Source: Acinetobacter parvus DSM 16617 = CIP 108168
GTDB taxonomy: Bacteria > Pseudomonadota > Gammaproteobacteria > Pseudomonadales > Moraxellaceae
Assembly (NCBI RefSeq): GCF_000368025.1
Contig: NZ_KB849211.1
Location: 750,322-814,321, forward strand
Length of the DNA: 64,000 nt
Reading direction: 5' to 3'
The notes below the pieces were generated by a model. The model saw only the letters and a list, made by a program, of their open reading frames with translations. It had not been told where the DNA came from and did not search any database. Numbering within the stretch: position 1 is the stretch's first letter; each line of letters starts with the position of its first letter. Below, piece after piece: positions 53,041-61,578 of this stretch. The position numbers and the translations under genes are program-made.

Positions 53041-53835
53041 ATGAGCCATCTTGCAGTCAATTTGTCTATGATTTTTAAGGAAGTCCCTTTGATTGAGCGT
53101 TTTGCTTTAGCTCATACACATGGCTTCCAACATATCGAAATTCAGTTTCCATATGAATTAGAAATTTTTGATATTCAAACTCAGCTTGAACAATACGATC
53201 TCTCACTTTGCCTCATTAATGTGCCTGCTGGCGATTTAATGCAGGGCGGTAATGGCCTAGCAGGTATTCCTGGAAAAGAAATTGAATTTCATCATGCCCT
53301 TATGCTTGCAATTCGTTATGCAAAGGCCTTGAATGTTCCTCGAGTCAATATTCTAGCTGGTAAACAGCCTCAAGATGCTGACCTCTTACCCTGTTTAAAT
53401 ACCTTAGCAAGCAATCTCAAACTGGCCTGCCACATGCTGACAGAGCAAGGGATTGAACCTGTTTTTGAAATGATCAACGGCACCGACATGCCACGCTTTT
53501 TGGTGCAGAATATTGCACAGGCACAGGAAATGCTGGAGGCTATCAACCATCCCGCACTGAAAATGCAATACGACTGCTACCATATGGCCATGATGGGTGA
53601 AGATGTTTTGACTGGTTTGCAAGAAAATTTGCATCAAATTGGTCATATTCAATTTGCTGATTGTCCAAGCCGACACGAACCTGACACAGGAAATATTCCC
53701 TATAAGCAAATTTTTGACTGGTTACGTCAAAGTGACTATCGAGGTTATATTGGTGCAGAATACCGACCAAAAACTCAATCAGATCAATCTTTTGCATGGA
53801 AAGAAAAGTACTTTTCCAATGACGTGAATACATAA
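53041..53835 (+). CDS. hyi: Hydroxypyruvate isomerase family protein
   Basis: 264 residues from ATG at 53041, behind AAGGAG. TIM-barrel of the xylose-isomerase-like type: VNLSMIFKEVPLIERF, INVPAGDLMQGGNGLAGIPG, FEMINGTDMPRFLV, MQYDCYHMAMMGED (metal ligand Asp/His) and HIQFADCPSRHEP. With the preceding reductase it would form the hydroxypyruvate-tartronate semialdehyde-glycerate route used in glyoxylate or allantoin catabolism. No gcl is nearby. Confidence 0.84.
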   Translation: MSHLAVNLSMIFKEVPLIERFALAHTHGFQHIEIQFPYELEIFDIQTQLEQYDLSLCLINVPAGDLMQGGNGLAGIPGKEIEFHHALMLAIRYAKALNVPRVNILAGKQPQDADLLPCLNTLASNLKLACHMLTEQGIEPVFEMINGTDMPRFLVQNIAQAQEMLEAINHPALKMQYDCYHMAMMGEDVLTGLQENLHQIGHIQFADCPSRHEPDTGNIPYKQIFDWLRQSDYRGYIGAEYRPKTQSDQSFAWKEKYFSNDVNT

Positions 53836-53886
53836 ACTGTTACTGCTGAAATTTGAATTTTATAGAGAAAAACGGTATATTTGACG

Positions 53887-54315
53887 ATGAGCAATTGTCA
53901 GGAAAATATACCCTCTATGAATTTAGAACCATCGCCCAGCGCTTCTAATTCTCACGACCTAAAAACCAAAACAGCAAACAAAGATGTACATGCTTGTTTA
54001 AAAGTTGTACATGAAGCCCTTACTGATGTAAAAGCCAAAGATATTCTAGAACTTGATGTAAGTTCTATTAGTAATATTGCCGATGCAATTGTGATTGCAA
54101 GTGGCACCTCAACCCGTCATGTTAAAGCCCTTGCGGACAATGTTGCTGATGAAGCACGTAAAGCAGGTTTTCGCCCAATTGGTGTTGAGGGTGAAAGAGA
54201 CGCTGAATGGATCCTCATTGACCTTGGTTTCGTTGTGGTACACGTGATGTTGCCAACAGCCCGTAAATTCTATGACCTTGAAAGTTTATGGCGCGCACCT
54301 GAATCCGTTGCCTAA
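53887..54315 (+). CDS. rsfS: Ribosomal silencing factor RsfS
   Basis: 142 residues from ATG at 53887, with a polar extension before the core; a later ATG at 53917 or a TTG at 53881 is also possible. Core motifs: DVKAKDILELDVSSIS, DAIVIASGTSTRHVKALAD, GEGERDAEWILIDLG-like VEGERDAEWILIDLGFVVVHVM and the tail FYDLESLW. It binds L14 and keeps 50S from joining 30S when nutrients are low. Confidence 0.94.
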   Translation: MSNCQENIPSMNLEPSPSASNSHDLKTKTANKDVHACLKVVHEALTDVKAKDILELDVSSISNIADAIVIASGTSTRHVKALADNVADEARKAGFRPIGVEGERDAEWILIDLGFVVVHVMLPTARKFYDLESLWRAPESVA

Positions 54316-54323
54316 AGCTTAAG

Positions 54324-54348
54324 AAAAGCGACCAATAAGGTCGCTTTT
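54324..54348 (+). terminator. Terminator after rsfS
   Basis: AAAAGCGACC-AATAA-GGTCGCTTTT hairpin with a T-run, nine bp past the stop codon. The left A-run lets it act on the minus strand too, for the convergent gene. Confidence 0.92.
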
Positions 54349-54355
54349 TTCATTC

Positions 54356-54973
54356 CTACAACAACTGGCTTAAGTCGACTGCTGGATAATGCTGTTTTAT
54401 TTCATGCTTAATCTGTGCATACAGTTGATCCGCCTTGCCTGGACCATAAAAACTACAGTAGATCGCATACAGCGTTGTAATCATAACCGCATAAGCCTCT
54501 TTCGGCATTTGCATCAAGCACTGCTTCTCTGAACCTGCAATATACCAATATCCAGCAAGTAAACGATGTTTCTTCATTTTGCCCTGAATTTCTGCCACAA
54601 AATCCAGATAATCAGGTTGACTGACACCTTTTAACACGCCCATCACAAAGTCATGGAACGCCTGAAACAGGTCCAGTGTTCCAGGGCTTGCCTCGACAGC
54701 CACAACCTCTTTATCCGTTTTTACCTTGAGGCGTTCCTGTTTCTCAACCACCGAAATTTCATGCAATACCTGCCGCAACATCTCCTTGCGTTGCAAGCGC
54801 AGGTCATCACTGGTACAAATTTCACTGAGAAAACGATTTAATACAAAGGATGGCTGGTGACCATATTCACTTTCCCAGTACTGTAAAACACGTTGCAAAA
54901 CGGTATCTGGCAAGAACTGTGCAAGCCCCTTTTCCACTGCCAGCCTTTTTTGTTCAATGCTTAATTCAGCCAT
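54356..54973 (-). CDS. Hypothetical protein downstream of amt
   Basis: 205 residues from MAELSIEQKR; not recognised. Soluble, helical, no signal or membrane segment. Its 14-bp distance from amt implies one transcript and perhaps a link with ammonium use. The second half has YWYIAGSEKQCLMQMPKEAY and aromatic residues, but no catalytic pattern I can name. Confidence 0.7.
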   Translation of the reverse strand: MAELSIEQKRLAVEKGLAQFLPDTVLQRVLQYWESEYGHQPSFVLNRFLSEICTSDDLRLQRKEMLRQVLHEISVVEKQERLKVKTDKEVVAVEASPGTLDLFQAFHDFVMGVLKGVSQPDYLDFVAEIQGKMKKHRLLAGYWYIAGSEKQCLMQMPKEAYAVMITTLYAIYCSFYGPGKADQLYAQIKHEIKQHYPAVDLSQLL

Positions 54974-54987
54974 AACAATCACCTCCC

Positions 54988-56310
54988 TTAATGGCGATGA
55001 GTGATATTTTCAGTTTCAAAAGTGACATCCCTCTGAAACTCTGGGTATGACAATTCAGCATGTTCAGTATAATCCAGCCCCCGTTGTTCATGTTGCGGGG
55101 AAACCCTTAAGCCACCAAGAACCTTGTCGAGCACCTTAAACATGATAAACGCAGCACCAAAGCCCCAGACAAATGCGGCCCCCACACCCAAAGTCTGAAC
55201 TGAGATCACATCAAGGTTAAACGGTTTCTCCAGAAAGAAGATACCTGCGGCAATGGTTCCCCATGCTCCACACACCCCATGTACTGCAACAGCATCCACC
55301 ACATCATCCAGCCGCATCTTTTCAATCAACAAAGGTACAAAAGTCATCAGCAAACCTGCTATAGCGCCTGTGATAACCGCAAATACGGGGGACATGGTGG
55401 CACAACCCGCCGTGATTGAAACCAGACCGCCCAGTGATGCGTTAATAGTATTGCGCATGAGCACCGCCTTGGATTGAAGCAAGGCCAGAACCATATACGT
55501 TGCAGCCGCAGCACAGGCAGCCAAATGCGTGTTGAGGGCAATACGTCCAATGCTCACACTTGCAGCAACCGTGGATGCCGCATTAAACCCAAACCACGCA
55601 AACCATAGCACAAAGCCACCCAATGCCACCAAGGGCAGATTATGTCCTGCCAAAAAATGACTTTGCCCTTTACGACCAAAGCGTCCCAAACGTGGTCCCA
55701 ACACAATAATGCCTGCGAGTGCCACCCATCCACCAATTGAATGCACCACAGTTGAACCAGCAAAATCAATAAACCCCAAAGCTTTCAGCCAGCCATCACC
55801 ACCGAACAGGCCGCCCCATGCCCAGCTACCAAATACAGGGTAAATGATGCCACTTACAAAAACCGCACTGACCACATAAGCCACAAAATGTATTCGCTCT
55901 GCCATGGCACCGCTGGCAATCGTGGTGGCTGTCGCCGCAAACATCATCTGAAAGAACAACAGGTTCCAGTGCCAGTCATCCAGTTGATCTGGCATGAAAT
56001 GACTGAGTCCGATCCACCCTGTTTGATTCAGGCCAAACATCAGGCCAAAGCCAAACAGCCAAAAAATAAGTCCTCCAATACAGGTATCCATATAGTTCTT
56101 CATGAGTACATTCACGGTATTCTTACTACGAACAGATCCGCTTTCGATTAAAGCAAATCCTGCTTGCATAAAGAAAACTAAAATTCCTCCAACGACCACC
56201 CACACGCTATCCAGAGAAATACGGATTTCCTGAATATTTGTCGTGGTTTCAGCAGATGCATGGGAGGTGAGAGATAGTAAAAACAGCAATACTAAAATTA
56301 TACTTTTCAT
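54988..56310 (-). CDS. amtB: Ammonium transporter Amt
   Basis: 440 residues: signal peptide (LVLLFLLSLTSHASA) then 11 membrane segments. The pore's twin His are seen in DFAGSTVVHSIGGW and VAVHGVCGAWGT, and the phenylalanine gate region in GFNAAST and WLFGFGLMFG. The C-terminal tail GLDYTEHAELSYPEF is the conserved Amt regulatory helix that GlnK/PII binds. No glnK gene is next to it; instead an uncharacterised gene follows. Confidence 0.94.
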   Translation of the reverse strand: MKSIILVLLFLLSLTSHASAETTTNIQEIRISLDSVWVVVGGILVFFMQAGFALIESGSVRSKNTVNVLMKNYMDTCIGGLIFWLFGFGLMFGLNQTGWIGLSHFMPDQLDDWHWNLLFFQMMFAATATTIASGAMAERIHFVAYVVSAVFVSGIIYPVFGSWAWGGLFGGDGWLKALGFIDFAGSTVVHSIGGWVALAGIIVLGPRLGRFGRKGQSHFLAGHNLPLVALGGFVLWFAWFGFNAASTVAASVSIGRIALNTHLAACAAAATYMVLALLQSKAVLMRNTINASLGGLVSITAGCATMSPVFAVITGAIAGLLMTFVPLLIEKMRLDDVVDAVAVHGVCGAWGTIAAGIFFLEKPFNLDVISVQTLGVGAAFVWGFGAAFIMFKVLDKVLGGLRVSPQHEQRGLDYTEHAELSYPEFQRDVTFETENITHRH

Positions 56311-56491
56311 AGAATTCCCCTAAAAAATCATCTAATCCAATGCAAAAAAAATGCCAAAATAAATTATTTTTTCCTTTTAATAATTCATCGATTTATATTT
56401 ATTCATCATAAAAAAATGATCTAAACTAAATACTTAATATCCAAACCTTTATACACCTTTTATCAACAACAATCTCTTCTTCCATTTCAAA

Positions 56492-56513
56492 TTTGACATG
56501 ACAAGTTGTCAAA
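56492..56513. promoter_or_regulatory. Palindromic operator-like site upstream of the SDR gene
   Basis: TGACAA-G-TTGTCA (56499-56511) is a perfect palindrome, nested between TTTGACA and TGTCAAA arms (56492-56513). Such sites bind dimeric TetR- or LysR-type regulators. TTGACA within it could also be the -35 box. No regulator gene adjoins it. Confidence 0.45.
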
Positions 56514-56577
56514 ATTAACGCACTATAGGACCTGCTTTAAAATTCATCAAATAAAAAGCATTATTGGAGTAGATGAA

Positions 56578-57399
56578 GTGAAAATTCTAATTACAGGTGC
56601 AAATACAGGTATTGGTTTTGCCACAGCGGAAGAGTTGGTAAAGCAGGGACAACATGTCATTCTTGCCTGCCGTAATCCGCAAAAAGCGCAAATTGCACAA
56701 GATAAATTGCGTGCATTGGGTCAGGGGCAGGTTGATTTGGTTTCCCTCGATTTAAACAGCCTTGAATCAACCCGAAAAGCAGCGGATGAAATTGCAGACC
56801 GCTACGGTAGTCTTGATGTCCTGATTAACAACGCAGGACTATTTGCCAAGACCAAGCAGCTGACGCAAGATGGTTTTGAACAACAGTTTGGTGTGAATTA
56901 TCTAGGCCATTTTCTACTGACACATAAGCTGATTCCTGTCTTGGAACAGGCACCAAAAGCTCGCATCATCCACCTTGCTTCAATTGCACATTGGGCAGGT
57001 TCAATCAAACCGAATAAGTTCCGTGCTGAGGGTTTTTATAATCCCCTGTTCTATTATGGTCAATCTAAGTTAGCGAATCTTTTATTCAGTAATGCTTTAG
57101 CTGAACGTATGGCGAATAGCACCATTACCAACAACTCACTACATCCAGGGGGTGTTGCCTCTGATATTTATCGCGAACTGCCAAAACCTGTTTATGAAGT
57201 GATGAAAATTGGTTTAGTGCCGACCTCAGTTCCTGCAAAGTTGATTACGCAAATGGCGACTGGAGATGATTGGGCAAAGCGTAATGGAGAATATGTCAGT
57301 GCACACATGCCAGACTGGAAATCACCACATGCTAAAAACCAGCAACTTGCCCGTGATCTTTATACACAATCCATGAATCTTGTAGAAAAATACCTTTAA
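56578..57399 (+). CDS. Short-chain dehydrogenase (retinol dehydrogenase-like)
   Basis: 273 residues from GTG at 56578, with GGAG nine bases upstream; the open frame extends to 56506 but without a ribosome site. ITGANTGIGFATAEEL is the cofactor loop, CRNPQKA indicates NADP preference, LINNAGLFAK and HLASIAHWAG are conserved, and the catalytic pair is YYGQSKLAN. The substrate is unknown, perhaps an aldehyde or ketone. Confidence 0.87.
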   Translation: MKILITGANTGIGFATAEELVKQGQHVILACRNPQKAQIAQDKLRALGQGQVDLVSLDLNSLESTRKAADEIADRYGSLDVLINNAGLFAKTKQLTQDGFEQQFGVNYLGHFLLTHKLIPVLEQAPKARIIHLASIAHWAGSIKPNKFRAEGFYNPLFYYGQSKLANLLFSNALAERMANSTITNNSLHPGGVASDIYRELPKPVYEVMKIGLVPTSVPAKLITQMATGDDWAKRNGEYVSAHMPDWKSPHAKNQQLARDLYTQSMNLVEKYL

Positions 57400-57418
57400 T
57401 AAATATGCGCTAACAAAA

Positions 57419-57438
57419 AAGCCACCTAACGGTGGCTT
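57419..57438. terminator. Bidirectional terminator between the SDR gene and pntB
   Basis: AAGCCACC-TAAC-GGTGGCTT hairpin with an A-run on the left, so the T-run falls on the minus strand after pntB. Confidence 0.87.
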
Positions 57439-57460
57439 CTTCAATCCTGATGAGGTCAGA

Positions 57461-58915
57461 TTAGTGACCACCACCATTGATTGCTTTTGTCATATCTTCA
57501 ACAACTTTCTTCGCATCACCGAAGATCATCATGGTTTTTTCATTGTAGAACAAATCATTGTCTAAGCCAGCATAACCTGTTGCCATAGAACGCTTGATCA
57601 CCATAATGGTACGAGCTTTGTGAGCTTCAAGAATCGGCATACCATAGATTGGTGAACTTGGATCATCTTTCGCCGCTGGGTTAACAACGTCATTCGCACC
57701 GATTACCAGTACCACGTCAGTTGCTGGGAAGTCAGAGTTGATCTCATCCATTTCCAAGATGTCTTCATACGCGACATCAGCTTCAGCTAACAATACGTTC
57801 ATGTGACCAGGCATACGACCCGCAACTGGGTGAATCGCAAAGCGAACTTTTACGCCCTGTTCTTTTAAGATTTCACATAATTCTTTAACTGCATTCTGTG
57901 CACGACCTTGCGCCATACCATAACCTGGTACAATCACAACACTGTCTGCATTTGACATCAAGAAACCTGCGTCATCTGCTGAACCAGAACGATAGTTACG
58001 TTGAACTTGTTCGCCTTTGTCCGCTGTAGCAACTGCTGCACCACCCATTGCACCACCAAACAATACGTTGATGATTGAACGGTTCATCGCCTTACACATA
58101 ATGTAAGAAAGAATCGCACCAGAAGAACCTACAAGTGAACCCGCAACGATTAACATATTGTTTTCTAGTGTGAAACCAATACCAGCTGCAGCCCAACCAG
58201 AGAATGAGTTAAGAAGCGATACCACAACTGGCATATCACCGCCACCAACTGGCGCAATCCAAACCCAACCAAATGCAAGTGCAAGTGCTGTCATCGCCCA
58301 GAAAGCAGTCATGTTATTCGTCAAGAAGAACATAATGCCTGCCGCAAGCATTGCAGCAAAGATAAGCGCTTGAACAGGTTTAACCCATGCACCAGAAATC
58401 GTTTTTGCCCATTTTTTAGCAGCTAATTTACCGTAAGCAAATACTGATGCTGTAAATGTAATCGCACCAACGAAGCAACCTACAAACAATTCAAATAAAT
58501 GAACTTTGCTCATATGAGCATGCTGTACGCCAGCAGCAGTCAAAGCAGCTTCATTTTCAGCAAACAATGCTGTTAATTGGTTGTTGTGTAAAATCGCTGC
58601 AATCGCAATTAATACCGCAGCCAAACCAACTAATGAGTGCATTAAAGCCACTGTTTCAGGCATTTGTGTCATCGGAACAGTTCGCGCACGAGCGATACCA
58701 ACCACACCACCCAGCACCATCGCACCGCCAATCATCCAAACTACTGGATGCTCAGCAACAAAGAAGGTTGTCACTACAGCAATCGCCATAGCGATCATGC
58801 CGTAACGGTTACCTGCAATTGCAGTTTTAGGACCTGACAAACCACGCAAAGTTAAGATAAAAAGGACGGCACCAATCAGGTAGAACCAATCCGCATAGTC
58901 TCGAATAAATTCCAT
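57461..58915 (-). CDS. pntB: Proton-translocating transhydrogenase, beta subunit
   Basis: 484 residues: eight to nine membrane segments, then the NADP(H)-binding domain III with GYGMAQGRAQNAV, FAIHPVAGRMPGHMNVLLAEA and LVIGANDVVNP. With PntAa and PntAb it couples proton entry to reduction of NADP+ by NADH. The three-subunit form is usual in Acinetobacter and alphaproteobacteria. Confidence 0.96.
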   Translation of the reverse strand: MEFIRDYADWFYLIGAVLFILTLRGLSGPKTAIAGNRYGMIAMAIAVVTTFFVAEHPVVWMIGGAMVLGGVVGIARARTVPMTQMPETVALMHSLVGLAAVLIAIAAILHNNQLTALFAENEAALTAAGVQHAHMSKVHLFELFVGCFVGAITFTASVFAYGKLAAKKWAKTISGAWVKPVQALIFAAMLAAGIMFFLTNNMTAFWAMTALALAFGWVWIAPVGGGDMPVVVSLLNSFSGWAAAGIGFTLENNMLIVAGSLVGSSGAILSYIMCKAMNRSIINVLFGGAMGGAAVATADKGEQVQRNYRSGSADDAGFLMSNADSVVIVPGYGMAQGRAQNAVKELCEILKEQGVKVRFAIHPVAGRMPGHMNVLLAEADVAYEDILEMDEINSDFPATDVVLVIGANDVVNPAAKDDPSSPIYGMPILEAHKARTIMVIKRSMATGYAGLDNDLFYNEKTMMIFGDAKKVVEDMTKAINGGGH

Positions 58916-58918
58916 CTA

Positions 58919-59242
58919 TTAGCCCTCTTTTTTCTTTTGCTTCGGCTTGAACATTTCAAGCATACGAGCAGTTACAGCGAAGCCACCAAAAATGTTGATA
59001 CTTGCCAAGAACACAGCAATTGCACCCAAGATGCTCACAACGTTTACGCTTTGGAAAGCTACATTTGCTTCAACACCAATCACAGGCATACCCACGGTTT
59101 GGATCATTGCCCCAACGATAATGATTGAAGACAATGCGTTCGTTACCGCCATAAGTGGTGTATGTAACGCAGGTGTTACTCCCCAAACTACGTAGTAACC
59201 TACGAAGATGGCAAGGACGAAAATTGTAATCGTTTCAACCAT
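58919..59242 (-). CDS. pntAb: Transhydrogenase subunit alpha 2 (PntAb)
   Basis: 107 residues, three to four membrane helices corresponding to the C-terminal part of E. coli PntA: VWGVTPALHTPLMAVTNALSS is typical. It is three bp before pntB and 11 bp after pntAa. C-terminal tail KPKQKKKEG is cytosolic. Confidence 0.94.
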   Translation of the reverse strand: MVETITIFVLAIFVGYYVVWGVTPALHTPLMAVTNALSSIIIVGAMIQTVGMPVIGVEANVAFQSVNVVSILGAIAVFLASINIFGGFAVTARMLEMFKPKQKKKEG

Positions 59243-59253
59243 GAGAACTCTCC

Positions 59254-60381
59254 TTAACCGCGCTTGAGCAGTACTTGACCGCCATGAGTCACGAGTAACG
59301 CTTTTTGGATTTCATCTTCTTGATTGATCGCAAAGTTTTTGTCTTTGTCGAATAATGTTTCAAGGAAGTTGAAAACGTTACGTGCATACAATGCAGATGC
59401 TTCTGTTGCAACTGTGCCTGGAATATTTGGGATACCCAAAATTTTCACGCCATTTTCAGTAACAACAGTCTCGCCTTCTTTAGAACCTTCAACGTTACCA
59501 CCAGTTTCAACAGCCATATCCAAAATAACAGAACCTGGTTTCATCTTGGCAACAGTTTCAGCCTTGATTAGACGTGGAGCATTACGACCTGGAATCAATG
59601 CAGTTGTGATTACGATGTCAGCATTTGATACCGCTTTATCTACAATCGCAGCTTGATCCTTGATGTATTGCTCACCTGGCTGCCAGCCATAACCGCTTTT
59701 CGCAGCTTCAGCAGCACGTTGCTTTTCTTCATCTGACATTGGTACGTCTAACCATTTACCGCCTAAAGACTCAACTTGTTCTTTAGCCGTTGGACGTAAG
59801 TCAGTTGCTTCTACAACTGCACCTAAACGTTTTGCAGTCGCAATCGCTTGAAGACCAGCAACACCAACACCCATGATCACGACACGCGCAGGTTTTACAG
59901 TACCCGCAGCCGTCATTAACATTGGGAACATACGTTGATATTCAGCCGCAGCTAACAATACAGATTTATAACCAGCCAGGTTTGCCTGAGAAGAAAGTAC
60001 ATCCATGTTTTGTGCGCGTGAAAGCGTACGAGGAAGTAACTCTAAAGCAAAAGCAGACACTTGCTGAGCAGCAAACTGGTCCAGTTCTGGATTGCGGTAA
60101 GGGTCAAACATTGCAACCACAGTCGTATTCGCCGCAAGCTTTTGAATTTCGTCACCCTTAGGGGCACGTACCTTCAAAATAATTTGGCTACCTGTATATG
60201 CATCGTCTGTAATGGTTGCGCCAACTTGTTCATAAGCACTGTCAATATACGCAGCTTTAACACCAGCACCACGTTCAATGACAACGCTATGACCTGCGTT
60301 AATCAACTTCTTTACTGTCTCAGGTGTAGCAGCTACACGACTTTCACCGACGACAGTTTCGGTTGGGATTCCGATCTGCAT
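59254..60381 (-). CDS. pntAa: Transhydrogenase subunit alpha 1 (PntAa), NAD-binding
   Basis: 375 residues, alanine dehydrogenase-like domain I. GVGVAGLQAIATAKRLGAVV is the NAD loop (GxGxxG), VIERGAGVKAAY and ITTALIPGRNAPRLI are characteristic, as is SLGGKWLDV. It starts MQIGIPTE behind GAGGAACG. First gene of the pntAa-pntAb-pntB operon; promoter lies in the gap to 60530. Confidence 0.96.
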   Translation of the reverse strand: MQIGIPTETVVGESRVAATPETVKKLINAGHSVVIERGAGVKAAYIDSAYEQVGATITDDAYTGSQIILKVRAPKGDEIQKLAANTTVVAMFDPYRNPELDQFAAQQVSAFALELLPRTLSRAQNMDVLSSQANLAGYKSVLLAAAEYQRMFPMLMTAAGTVKPARVVIMGVGVAGLQAIATAKRLGAVVEATDLRPTAKEQVESLGGKWLDVPMSDEEKQRAAEAAKSGYGWQPGEQYIKDQAAIVDKAVSNADIVITTALIPGRNAPRLIKAETVAKMKPGSVILDMAVETGGNVEGSKEGETVVTENGVKILGIPNIPGTVATEASALYARNVFNFLETLFDKDKNFAINQEDEIQKALLVTHGGQVLLKRG

Positions 60382-60399
60382 GAGCGTTCCTCAAGCTAG

Positions 60400-61110
60400 T
60401 TTTTCTTAAGTAAACATCGCGGATAGCAATGTTTCCCCCAGGAGTATTCTTTGTAGAATTTTGGATTCTAATGGAACTTTTTTAAAATTCCACCCACTAT
60501 TTATTTAATAAATACCCATATTCTGAACTGATGATTCATATTGATATTGAAACCTTGTATGCTCATGATGTTAAGCTTTTGATAAAGCCAAGCTATTTCA
60601 CCATGCATATACAATATAAAAATTTCATTCTCTCAGTATCTATCCGTTCATTTATATGCCTTGTGCGTTGTTTTCATTCAATGCCAAAGCGGTATAGATT
60701 AAATAACCCCATGTTTTATCGAGCATCATAGATAGAATACACAGCAACTCTTTAAACATTGTTCATATTCAGGCTTGGCTAAAACGGGTCTATGGACTGA
60801 AACCGCATCATAATCGTGCAGCTCTGTAGAGAAATTGGCTTACATAAACTTTTATTGGTTTTTTCGGCGACTATTTATTTCGCAAAGTACAAGGCCTATT
60901 TCAAGACATCAAAGTAGGTGTTATCAATAAATCTGAATTGTATGAATGTCATCCCTCAGAAAAACTAAAAAGAAATGTAAAAACTTGAATCGGCATTTTT
61001 TCAAGTGATATTTATGTAATTTTGTCTGATCAAAATAGATTTATTGCACAATATTGGTGCAAAAATTATTCTATTTTATTCATCATTTTATTTTTCTGAT
61101 TCAGCAACAG
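60400..61110. other. Long decayed intergenic stretch
   Basis: AT-rich sequence. Part 60755-60988 on the plus strand reads as one frame with just two internal stops and ends at TGA: it gives segments AWLKRVYGLKPHHNRAAL and FFGDYLFRKVQGLFQDIKVG. It looks like an old gene remnant, but I cannot name the family. The remaining bases show no gene, repeat or RNA I can support. Confidence 0.45.
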
Positions 61111-61559
61111 TAAAATTTCCTGAAAATACGCCCCCCATTGATCGTTCTGCCAGACAATCATCAGGATTTCTCAGTGGACATTGTTCCATTGATAGGCAAC
61201 CACAGTCAATGGTTATAGCCATGTTGTTATTGTGGAACTCAATATGCGTATCATCCATATTGCAGGTCAGAAAGAAGAAAACAAAAATGGTGAACTTTCC
61301 ATTTTTTGACCAACAGGTACAACAACTCTTTTATAATATTCAACATGCTTTAATCGCCCCTCAGGCACAACTTTCAGATATAGCCGTTTTGCGTATGCTG
61401 ATTGTTGACCATGATTCTGAAAAACTTCAGGTATTGGCAGGCATCATGCAAAGTTTGTGGAAAAATCATGCATTTCCTGTATGCACATTGATTCCTGTTT
61501 CTAGATTGGCATGAGCAGGAATGCTCGTTGAAATTAAAGCAACCGCATATACTGCATAA
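61111..61559 (+). pseudogene. RidA-family (YjgF/UK114) gene with frameshifts
   Basis: Pieces of a RidA-type protein occur in three frames in order: TTVNGYSHVVIVELNMRIIHIAG and KNGELSIF (about 61195-61308); FDQQVQQLFYNIQHALIAP to VCTLIPVSRLA (about 61303-61512); and GMLVEIKATAYTA ending at the TAA of 61557. These match the usual RidA order GYSHVV, SGQ-like AGQ, FxQVxxN, VEI-A-AY. At least three small indels break it. The real start is not visible. RidA proteins remove reactive enamines. The adjacent intact MFS gene may be an old partner. Confidence 0.72.
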
Positions 61560-61578
61560 ACCCGTGATAGAGAAAATT

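Noticed and set aside
61044..61514. A single 156-codon gene
   Set aside because: Its second half matches RidA in only one of three frames; the frame is an accident of frameshifts in a pseudogene.
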